Shown: positions 1-4,937 of the stretch, in pieces
How the letters are laid out: each line of letters opens with the position of its first letter
Numbering within the stretch: position 1 is the first letter of the stretch
DNA from: an uncultured Bacilli bacterium
GTDB taxonomy: Bacteria > Bacillota_I > Bacilli_A > RFN20 > CAG-288
Length of the DNA: 5,364 bases
NCBI GenBank assembly: GCA_934700375.1
Contig: CAKUXT010000141.1
Location: forward strand, 1-5,364
Direction: 5' to 3'
The notes under the pieces: model-generated
What the model saw: the letters and a program-made list of their open reading frames with translations, nothing else
What the model was told of the DNA's origin: nothing
Databases searched by the model: none
Translations under genes and position numbers: made by a program

Positions 1-802
1 ATAAAGCAGCATCCATCACCATCATCAGAATGAAGCCAAAAAGAAAAGCAAAGATACCAGAATGATTGATACTGTCTCCTTTAGCCTCAGGCACCATCTC
101 TTCCAAAATAACATAGAGCATGGCTCCTCCCGCAAAAGACAAAGCCCACGGCATGATTGCCTCAACTTCCATAGCTAAGAAAAGACCAATGACAGCAGCA
201 ATCGGTTCAACAGCTCCGCTTCCCATACCATATAAAAATGCTTTGGTCGTTTTCTTAGTCTCACTCTTAAATGGAAGAGCGACTGCCAAGCCTTCTGGAA
301 TATTCTGTAATCCGATACCGATAGCAAGAGACAACGCACTTGCTAAAGATGTCATTCCTAAAGCGGAATCATTTCTTAGATTCGCTAAAGCAACACCATA
401 AGCAATACCGACAGACAAACCTTCTGGAATATTGTGAATCGTAACAGCCAAGAACATCTTTGTTGTCTTCTTCACTCTCTCTGTCTTAATACCTTCCTCT
501 TCATTCTCTCTGACATGAAGATGGGGAAGGAACTTATCAATCAGATAAAGGAAAAGAACACCTAGCATGATTCCGATTGCTGCAATAAAGTAAGCAGGAA
601 TAGGTTGGCTCTTCTCTTCTAGAACAGGAGCAATCAAGGAAAAACAGCTAGCCGATAACATGATGCCACCAGCAAATCCGATGATGATCTTATTCCACTT
701 TTCGGATATTTCTTTTCGCAGGAAAAAGACAAAGGCAGAGCCTAGTGTCGTACAGAGAAAGATAAGTGAAATGCCTACTATTGTCGATATTATTGGGTTC
801 AT
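1..802 (-). CDS. ZIP-family divalent metal transporter, GufA type (3' end outside window)
   Basis: Predicted integral membrane protein that moves Zn(II) or related divalent metals (Fe, Mn) into the cytoplasm. The frame is open for 267 codons from the ATG at 802 and runs off the left edge. The last visible residues (GFILMMVMDAAL) resemble the usual C-terminus of GufA-type ZIPs, so only a few residues should be missing. The two ZIP signatures are present: HNIPEG at residues 123-128 (TM4) and QNIPEG at 166-171 (TM5), which form the metal site. They are followed by an acidic LEEMVPE stretch at 233-239. A hydrophilic loop at about 90-115 holds His and Glu residues (PHLHVRENEEE) and may bind metal. 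The start begins MNPIIST, as in relatives, and an in-frame stop lies 30 nt upstream. No Shine-Dalgarno precedes it (see the promoter entry). Family assignment is confident; the metal transported cannot be told from sequence. Confidence 0.93.
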   Translation of the reverse strand, partial: MNPIISTIVGISLIFLCTTLGSAFVFFLRKEISEKWNKIIIGFAGGIMLSASCFSLIAPVLEEKSQPIPAYFIAAIGIMLGVLFLYLIDKFLPHLHVRENEEEGIKTERVKKTTKMFLAVTIHNIPEGLSVGIAYGVALANLRNDSALGMTSLASALSLAIGIGLQNIPEGLAVALPFKSETKKTTKAFLYGMGSGAVEPIAAVIGLFLAMEVEAIMPWALSFAGGAMLYVILEEMVPEAKGDSINHSGIFAFLFGFILMMVMDAAL

Positions 803-837
803 GCAATTAGTATAGTTAGTAGAGACTAACTAATCAA
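802..837 (-). promoter_or_regulatory. Promoter of the ZIP gene, probably leaderless
   Basis: Read on the minus strand, a -35 TTGATT (837-832), a 17-nt spacer (831-815) and a -10 TATACT (814-809) lie directly before the ATG. Only 6 nt separate the -10 box from the start codon, so the expected transcription start is the A of the ATG at 802. This matches the absence of any Shine-Dalgarno there. The boxes are seen directly; leaderless initiation is an inference. Confidence 0.6.
813..832. promoter_or_regulatory. Putative operator: perfect 8-bp inverted repeat in the ZIP promoter spacer
   Basis: TAGTTAGT (813-820) and ACTAACTA (825-832) are perfect inverted repeats around a 4-nt AGAG centre. The site fills the spacer between the -35 and -10 boxes and touches both, the classic place for a repressor to block RNA polymerase. 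The TTAG/CTAA character recalls operators of DtxR/MntR-family metal regulators, which commonly control metal uptake genes. The match to that family is only approximate, and no regulator gene is in the window. Confidence 0.55.
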
Positions 838-929
838 GAATTTTGATATCGATAGTAAGCATCTCATAAAATATTTTTAGATTGTTAATTCTTGCATCTA
901 TAATTTCAATAATTATTTATATCTTAGTA

Positions 930-970
930 ACACTTTAATGTATTAGACAAATAAAGTGGACAACATGTCC
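930..970. repeat. Inverted repeats downstream of the ATPase-nuclease gene
   Basis: CACTTTA (931-937) pairs with TAAAGTG (952-958) across a 14-nt loop. Overlapping its edge, GGACA (958-962) pairs with TGTCC (966-970). On the minus strand the second hairpin follows the ATPase-nuclease stop codon by 22 nt and is followed by ACTTTATTTG, so it may be a weak terminator, though the stem is short. The sequence at 930-942 differs at one of 13 positions from 2906-2918, on the other side of the gene. Confidence 0.4.
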
Positions 971-991
971 GTTCCTATACTATCAACTTTA

Positions 992-2659
992 TCAGACTGC
1001 TTTCTTCGATAACTTAACGTGTTTCTTCGAAAAAGCAAATCCGTATGCGATGATCTTCTTGACTCCCCTGTTTTTCAGTTCTTCATCATATCGATTATCG
1101 ATGATCTGTTTCAAAGCCTTCTTACTGTATTCAGACAAACGTGAACTGGATACATTTCCTTTATATGCTTTGACTTCAATAATGAATCCGAAGTCATTTT
1201 TCTTGGACAATATCTGAATATCACATCTTCCTGTACCCTGAATCACTTCACTCTTTACAATAGCATCCTCAAAAAGAACACTTGATAATGTCAGAAGAAG
1301 AATCTGATAGTTCTTTTCGTCCGAGAAATCGAAATAGGAGAAAGAGGACAAGAACACATTTTCAAACAAAGTCTGTATCAAGTCAGAGTTTCCGGAAGCG
1401 AAGGCGTTTCTCAAAAAGATCAGATTTTTCAACATAGATTGATTCGGAAGCAGACTAAGAACTTCATTGACAAAGACAGACTGAATCTCTTTGTTAGGTA
1501 TTCGAAGAGAATATAATCCCATACCTAAGCTCTGACTGACTGTCAGATAGCCACTAGAAACAAGGATGGATAACACAGTCTTCTTATCATAATGTTTATC
1601 AGAATAATTCATGGAGAAATCCAAAAACTCAGTGACGCTTTCATGATTGATAAGGGAATTCAATATTGTTTTGATTTCATCATTACCTTCATGAAGTACA
1701 TTTCTCAATAATGAATTTTCTCCCGTCATCTTCCAATAGTCTTTTGCTTCTCCACTATTAGCAACATAACATAATATAGACCAGGGATTATATACAGCTT
1801 CCTTTCCGAAAAGATATCCATCATACCAAGACCTGACTTCTTCTTTTTTCTCTTCTAAATGATAATATGATAGCAACCGTTCTACCTCTTTATCAGTGAA
1901 TCCAAAATATTCATCAAAAGAGGAATCAAGTACAGAATTGACAATGATATTATTCAATCCTGAAAACATGGATTCTTTTGCGACTTGCATGACACCGGTC
2001 AGGATTGCCAACTGAAGGTAATCGTTTCCCTTCAAAGCAGAGCTATAGAAAGGTTTAAAGACTGAAATAGCATCATTATAGAATCCTTGATCGTATGCGT
2101 TTTGAAGCGGAGCATCATATTCATCAATCAAAACAATGGGACAGACAGAAAAATGATTTTTGATTGCTCTTGTAAGGCGGTTCAACGATAAAATCAGTTC
2201 TGCCTTATCCAGTTGATTGGACTCCGCCTTCTTAATAAAAACATGATCGCTTTCAGAAACTCTGTCACTTGTCATCAATTCCGGAAATGAATGATAACAT
2301 CTGGCAATCTGTTCACCTAATAATTGAAGCATTTCAGAAAGTGTTGTTCCGACAACCTCTTTCATATCCAGATGCACAACAGGAAAAGAGGACATTAGGG
2401 ACATCGCATTTTTGTCTTTGCTGATTTCAGTCTTTTCGAAATATGTTTCAGCTTTCGTTTCATTTTTATTGAAAAAAGTATCAATCATCGAAAGAGTAAG
2501 GGATTTTCCAAAACGTCGAGGACGAGTGAATAAAAGCACCGATTCTTTCGGATAATTGCAAAGCTTAGCAATTATGTTTGTTTTATCAACATAGTAGCAA
2601 TTGCTGACAACTTCTTTATAAGAAGCTATTCCTATAGGCAATTTCAGATTATCTTTCAT
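992..2659 (-). CDS. AAA-ATPase-like / PD-(D/E)XK nuclease-like fusion protein, function unknown
   Basis: 555-residue protein of the family pairing an N-terminal AAA-ATPase-like domain (PF09820 type) with a C-terminal PD-(D/E)XK nuclease-like domain (PDDEXK_9 type). The family is frequent in Bacteroidetes, Fusobacteria and anaerobic Bacillota, and no biochemical role is established. Visible motifs are the family form of Walker A, RPRRFGKS, at residues 46-53 (Lys52); Walker B VLIDEYD at 176-182 (Asp179, Glu180); and a C-terminal nuclease core with Asp480 in GRCDIQI and Glu495-x-Lys497 in IIEVKA. Both active sites therefore look intact. Start: ATG at 2659 is preceded by AAAAGGAGGG with 7 nt spacing. 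An in-frame ATG at 2683 would add eight residues but lacks such a site and sits at the predicted transcription start. There is no signal peptide or membrane segment, so it should be cytoplasmic. It is transcribed away from the ribosomal operon, stands alone, and is flanked by unusual repeats. DNA as substrate is inferred from the fold only. Confidence 0.9.
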   Translation of the reverse strand: MKDNLKLPIGIASYKEVVSNCYYVDKTNIIAKLCNYPKESVLLFTRPRRFGKSLTLSMIDTFFNKNETKAETYFEKTEISKDKNAMSLMSSFPVVHLDMKEVVGTTLSEMLQLLGEQIARCYHSFPELMTSDRVSESDHVFIKKAESNQLDKAELILSLNRLTRAIKNHFSVCPIVLIDEYDAPLQNAYDQGFYNDAISVFKPFYSSALKGNDYLQLAILTGVMQVAKESMFSGLNNIIVNSVLDSSFDEYFGFTDKEVERLLSYYHLEEKKEEVRSWYDGYLFGKEAVYNPWSILCYVANSGEAKDYWKMTGENSLLRNVLHEGNDEIKTILNSLINHESVTEFLDFSMNYSDKHYDKKTVLSILVSSGYLTVSQSLGMGLYSLRIPNKEIQSVFVNEVLSLLPNQSMLKNLIFLRNAFASGNSDLIQTLFENVFLSSFSYFDFSDEKNYQILLLTLSSVLFEDAIVKSEVIQGTGRCDIQILSKKNDFGFIIEVKAYKGNVSSSRLSEYSKKALKQIIDNRYDEELKNRGVKKIIAYGFAFSKKHVKLSKKAV

Positions 2660-2665
2660 TTTCAG

Positions 2666-2675
2666 CCCTCCTTTT
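2666..2675 (-). promoter_or_regulatory. Strong ribosome binding site fixing the ATPase-nuclease start
   Basis: AAAAGGAGGG on the minus strand contains a full AGGAGG core 7 nt before the ATG at 2659. This argues that translation starts there and not at the in-frame ATG at 2683. Confidence 0.85.
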
Positions 2676-2688
2676 ATACACATATTTT

Positions 2689-2716
2689 ATCATAAAAGCC
2701 ACAATAAGTTAATCAA
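2689..2716 (-). promoter_or_regulatory. Predicted promoter of the ATPase-nuclease gene
   Basis: On the minus strand, TTGATT (2716-2711) and TATGAT (2694-2689) are spaced by 16 nt, giving a transcription start near 2682 and a short leader carrying the AGGAGG site. The -35 box lies inside the promoter-proximal unit of the 10-bp repeat array, so any protein bound to the array would contact or cover it. Confidence 0.5.
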
Positions 2717-2755
2717 AGTTAACAGAAGTTAATGGAAGTTAAGATGAGTTAATCT
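2706..2755. repeat. Five direct repeats with a 10-bp period (AAGTTAANNN)
   Basis: Five consecutive 10-bp units begin at 2706, 2716, 2726, 2736 and 2746, each reading (A/G)AGTTAA plus three variable bases. Read towards the ATPase-nuclease gene they are TTAACT(T/C) motifs recurring once per helical turn, all on one face of the DNA. The first unit overlaps that gene's -35 box. Arrays like this are typical of cooperative regulator sites (compare the TTAACA direct repeats of Bacillus PhoP, whose period is about 11 bp) or of iterons. The binding protein is unknown. Confidence 0.85.
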
Positions 2756-2770
2756 TTACTAAAAATAACA

Positions 2771-2856
2771 AAGTCCCTTGAAAAAGTTTCTGATCCTGAC
2801 AAAAAGTCCCTTGAAAAAGTTGTTCAATCAGCAAAAAAGTCGTTTGAAAAAGTTGT
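2771..2856. repeat. Three direct repeats with an exact 33-bp period
   Basis: Copies start at 2771, 2804 and 2837. The 18-nt core AAGTCCCTTGAAAAAGTT is identical in the first two; the third has two changes (AAGTCGTTTGAAAAAGTT). The segments between cores diverge. The period equals 11 codons, and one plus-strand frame (2753-2875) reads KSLEKV / KSLEKV / KSFEKV, an amphipathic 11-residue repeat. That frame has no ATG, GTG or TTG start, so it is either a gene remnant or coincidental. A second frame through the same repeats starts at a TTG (2778) without a ribosome binding site and is not called as a gene. Confidence 0.8.
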
Positions 2857-2906
2857 TTTTTATGCTATCACATAATTTTAAAGAAAAGAAAAATGTATCC
2901 TCCTTA

Positions 2907-2956
2907 ACACTTTTATGTTCCAAAAAGTGTGCTGCCACAACACTTTTCGGAACATA
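2907..2956. repeat. Large imperfect hairpin with a competing alternative stem
   Basis: The arm 2914-2930 pairs with 2940-2956 over 17 positions with one mismatch (A2922 opposite C2948), around a 9-nt loop. The segment AAAAGTGT (2923-2930) can instead pair perfectly with ACACTTTT at 2907-2914, so two mutually exclusive stems share one arm. No T-tract follows directly on either strand, so an ordinary intrinsic terminator is unlikely. It might be a protein-binding palindrome, an RNA switch element, or an end of a mobile element. Confidence 0.7.
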
Positions 2957-3299
2957 CACTATTTCCTTATATAGCATTCTAACCTTGTGTATAGCATACA
3001 ATTTCATAATTGATTATACAAATGGCTGTTTCTTATAACATTGCTATTTTGAAGAATAAACATAATTATTCAATAAATGTTCAGATATAAAATAACACTC
3101 GTAAAGAGAAAAAACATGATGTAAGTCTTGGTTATAACAAATTCTGTCACCGATCACACCAAACACGTACTCTTGCAAAAAATACGAAAAAATCAATTAT
3201 CAAGCCTTAAAATCACGATCGACTTCAGTAAAATTTCACGTCAATTCTCATCCCAAGAAAATTTCAGCACTTTACTTTAGTAAAAGACACAAAAATCGG
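2957..3299. other. AT-rich intergenic stretch with no supported gene
   Basis: No reading frame here has a plausible start, ribosome binding site or recognisable product, and no RNA gene is evident. Two small inverted repeats are visible: GAATAA/TTATTC at 3054-3059 and 3066-3071, and TTTACT-TT-AGTAAA at 3271-3284. The latter ends 15 nt before the rplM -35 box and could be an operator, though in such AT-rich DNA this may be chance. Confidence 0.5.
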
Positions 3300-3327
3300 T
3301 TGCATTTTGCTTTTAAAATGGTAGAAT
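3300..3327 (+). promoter_or_regulatory. Promoter of the rplM-rpsI operon
   Basis: TTGCAT (3300-3305), a 16-nt spacer, and TAGAAT (3322-3327) preceded by TGG, which supplies an extended -10 TGn motif. The expected transcription start is near 3334, leaving a leader of about 70 nt before rplM. Confidence 0.65.
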
Positions 3328-3333
3328 AACCAA

Positions 3334-3403
3334 TGGCTAATTGTGAACTACACCCCGGTAAGGTTACAGTTTGCTCAAGATACAAGAAAGGTACAAATAG
3401 AAA
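3334..3403 (+). promoter_or_regulatory. rplM 5' leader, possible L13 autoregulatory leader RNA
   Basis: This is the predicted untranslated leader between the rplM promoter and start codon. In Bacillota many rplM-rpsI operons carry a structured L13 leader through which L13 is thought to repress its own mRNA. Visible pairing includes CAAT/ATTG at the 5' end (3331-3343, partly upstream of the estimated start) and TGAACT with AGTTTG around a C- and G-rich interior. The only Shine-Dalgarno-like sequence, AAAGG at 3387-3391, is 12 nt from the ATG, unusually far. Assignment rests on position and weak structure only. Confidence 0.35.
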
Positions 3404-3859
3404 ATGCAACGTCAAACTACTATTTACAAGAAGACGGACGTAGCCAAGAATTGGTACGTCGTTGATGCTTCCGATAAGCCCCTTGGTCGATTAGCCTCCG
3501 AAATCGCTGTCGTACTGATGGGTAAAAACAAGCCGCAGTACACACCCAACTTTGACAATGGTGACTATGTCATCGTCGTCAATTGTTCGAAGGTCTGGTT
3601 GACCGGAAACAAAATCCATAAGAAGATGTACTTCGATAACAAGTCCAACAATTATGGAGGTCTCAGAACCAGAAGTGCCAAGGTCATGAAGAAGGAATAT
3701 CCTACTGAAATGATCAGAAGAGCCGTCAAGGGAATGCTTCCTAAGGGCCCGCTTGGCAAAGAGATGATCAAGAAGTTATTCGTTTATGCCGGTCCGGAGC
3801 ATGACAGACAGGCACACAGTCCGATCGAAGTCGAGTTGACTGCTAAGAGGGAGAAGTAA
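3404..3859 (+). CDS. rplM: 50S ribosomal protein L13
   Basis: Structural protein of the large ribosomal subunit; it binds 23S rRNA early in assembly. The 151-residue product carries the L13 hallmarks in order: WYVVDASDKPLGRLAS near residues 17-32, the GKNKPQYTPNFDNGDYVIVVN segment at 40-60, VWLTGNKIHKKMY at 64-76, and MIRRAVKGMLPKGPLGKEM at 103-121, with HDRQAHSP near the C-terminus. Bacterial L13 is usually about 142-150 residues, so this is full length. It is the first gene of the L13-S9 operon, the conserved arrangement in bacteria, and ends 3 nt before rpsI. Its own Shine-Dalgarno is weak and distant, which may relate to leader-based control. Confidence 0.98.
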   Translation: MQRQTTIYKKTDVAKNWYVVDASDKPLGRLASEIAVVLMGKNKPQYTPNFDNGDYVIVVNCSKVWLTGNKIHKKMYFDNKSNNYGGLRTRSAKVMKKEYPTEMIRRAVKGMLPKGPLGKEMIKKLFVYAGPEHDRQAHSPIEVELTAKREK

Positions 3860-3862
3860 AAA

Positions 3863-4270
3863 ATGGCTAACACAAAATCTGAAAAGCTTATCTACTCCGC
3901 CGTCGGAAGAAGAAAATCTTCTGTCGCCAGAGTCTTCCTTACTCCTGGCAAGGGCGAGATTGTCGTCAACGGAAAGAAAATCGATGAGTACTTCCCTCAC
4001 AAGGTCCTTATCCTCGATGCTATGCAGCCTTTAGCTGCTATCAGCGCAGAAGGAAAGTATGACATCAAGGCCAACATCGTCGGTGGTGGTTACAATGGTC
4101 AGACCGGTGCCTTAAGATTAGGTATCGCAAGAGCCCTTGTCAAAGCCAATGATGCAAACAAGCCGGTTCTCCGTGCAAAGGGACTCTTGACAGTCGATGC
4201 CAGAGTCGTTGAACGTAAGAAATACGGTCTTCGTAAGGCTAGAAAAGACAAGCAGTTCTCCAAGCGTTAA
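3863..4270 (+). CDS. rpsI: 30S ribosomal protein S9
   Basis: Small-subunit protein of the 30S head whose extended C-terminal tail reaches the P-site tRNA. The 135-residue product has AVGRRKSSVARVFL at 14-27, GKGEIVVNGKKIDEYF at 29-44, the Gly-rich VGGGYNGQTGALRLGIARAL segment near 73-92, and the basic tail KKYGLRKARKDKQFSKR. The tail ends in the invariant Ser-Lys-Arg. The start is supported by AGGGAG at 3848-3853, inside the end of rplM and 9 nt from the ATG. It is co-transcribed with rplM and followed 40 nt later by a strong terminator. Confidence 0.98.
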   Translation: MANTKSEKLIYSAVGRRKSSVARVFLTPGKGEIVVNGKKIDEYFPHKVLILDAMQPLAAISAEGKYDIKANIVGGGYNGQTGALRLGIARALVKANDANKPVLRAKGLLTVDARVVERKKYGLRKARKDKQFSKR

Positions 4271-4310
4271 TCCAGCGTTTGCCGAGCTTGTCCAACCAAC
4301 AACAAAACAG

Positions 4311-4341
4311 AAAACCCTCGGAATCCGAACCGAGGGTTTTT
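4311..4341 (+). terminator. Intrinsic terminator of rplM-rpsI
   Basis: AAAACCCTCGG (4311-4321) pairs perfectly with CCGAGGGTTTT (4330-4340) around an 8-nt loop, and the right arm runs into a T tract. It is a strong Rho-independent terminator, placed between rpsI and rqcP. The A-rich left flank could allow some function on the opposite strand, but no minus-strand gene ends here. Confidence 0.93.
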
Positions 4342-4392
4342 CTACTGTCATTTTTCCTCGTCCTTTGTGATAAGATATTGAAGGTAAACAAA

Positions 4393-4644
4393 ATGAGATT
4401 AGATAAATATTTAAAAGTGAGCCGCCTTATCAAAAGAAGAGAGGCAGCCAAACAATTCATCGACAAAGGTTATGTTCTTCTCAATGACAAGGTCGCCAAG
4501 CCTTCCACCGAAGTGAAAATAGATGACATCATTCAGATCGTCTCACCATTAGGCGGAAAAAGCGTCAAGGCAAAAGTCAAAGAGATCCGGATGGTTTCCA
4601 CAATCGACAACGCATCCAAGATGTATGAGATCATAGGAGAATAA
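4393..4644 (+). CDS. rqcP: RqcP (YabO), S4-domain ribosome quality-control factor
   Basis: Small RNA-binding protein that, in Bacillus subtilis, binds stalled 50S subunits carrying peptidyl-tRNA. There it works with RqcH to add C-terminal alanine tails to the trapped nascent chain. The 83-residue product is almost all S4 domain: MRLDKYLKVSRLIKRREAAK at the N-terminus followed by a GYVLLNDKVAKPSTEVKIDD segment, closely resembling YabO/Hsp15-type proteins. The chosen ATG matches the conserved MRLDK start, with a GAAGG-like site 8 nt upstream (4380-4384). A longer reading frame from 4279 would run through the terminator and is not credible. It begins 51 nt after the terminator, so it needs its own promoter or read-through; no good promoter was found. 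It is followed after 2 nt by divIC. Confidence 0.93.
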   Translation: MRLDKYLKVSRLIKRREAAKQFIDKGYVLLNDKVAKPSTEVKIDDIIQIVSPLGGKSVKAKVKEIRMVSTIDNASKMYEIIGE

Positions 4645-4646
4645 TC

Positions 4647-4937
4647 ATGAAAGAATATAATTCCAAGAACACCCGTTCCAGTAAAGGACTATCGATTCTT
4701 TATATTTCCGTTATGGTTTTCTGCAGCGTCGTTCTGCTTGTCCTTGTCATCCTTTCCGCTTATAAGCTCAAAGAGAACAAAGAGCTCAAAGCAAAAGAAG
4801 CAGCCATTGTCGAGAAGTACAAAGACCTTGCAAAAGAGAATGAAAACATCAAAGATGAAGACTATGCAAGAATCTATTTTGAAGGAGAGAATCTCTACAT
4901 TCCTTCTAAGGATATCATCATCGAATATCGTCCATGA
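4647..4937 (+). CDS. divIC: Septum formation initiator, FtsB/DivIC family
   Basis: Bitopic cell-division protein expected to join FtsL (and DivIB/FtsQ) in the divisome, linking it to septal peptidoglycan synthesis. The 96-residue product has a short basic cytoplasmic N-terminus (1-14), one transmembrane helix (about 15-39), and a coiled coil (about 40-68) rich in Lys and Glu. It closes with the family-type extracytoplasmic segment EDYARIYFEGENLYIPSKDI at 71-90. Sequence identity of this small family is low, so the call also rests on position: rqcP-divIC-tilS matches the Bacillus order. A ribosome site AGGAGA lies in the end of rqcP, 6 nt before the ATG. Its stop codon overlaps the tilS start by 4 nt. 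Confidence 0.9.
   Translation: MKEYNSKNTRSSKGLSILYISVMVFCSVVLLVLVILSAYKLKENKELKAKEAAIVEKYKDLAKENENIKDEDYARIYFEGENLYIPSKDIIIEYRP

Noticed and set aside
120..401. 93-codon plus-strand reading frame
   Set aside because: Lies antisense within the ZIP transporter gene, whose conserved motifs and membrane pattern are clear on the other strand; no ribosome site.
2660..2683. Eight-residue N-terminal extension of the ATPase-nuclease protein
   Set aside because: The ATG at 2683 falls at the predicted transcription start and lacks a ribosome site, whereas the ATG at 2659 has AGGAGG at good spacing.
2706..2856. CRISPR array
   Set aside because: Units are too short (10 bp) or lack unique spacers of regular length between palindromic repeats, and no cas genes are nearby.
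2778..3038. 86-codon plus-strand reading frame starting at a TTG
   Set aside because: Starts inside the 33-bp repeats without a Shine-Dalgarno, is built from the repeats and the hairpin, and resembles no known protein. It is better explained as repeat DNA.
4279..4392. N-terminal extension of rqcP to an upstream start at 4279
   Set aside because: It would translate through the rplM-rpsI terminator hairpin; the conserved protein start MRLDK is at 4393 with a ribosome site before it.
4342..4392. Promoter for rqcP
   Set aside because: A possible -10 (TAAGAT at 4371-4376) is present, but no acceptable -35 lies 16-18 nt upstream, so it was not annotated.
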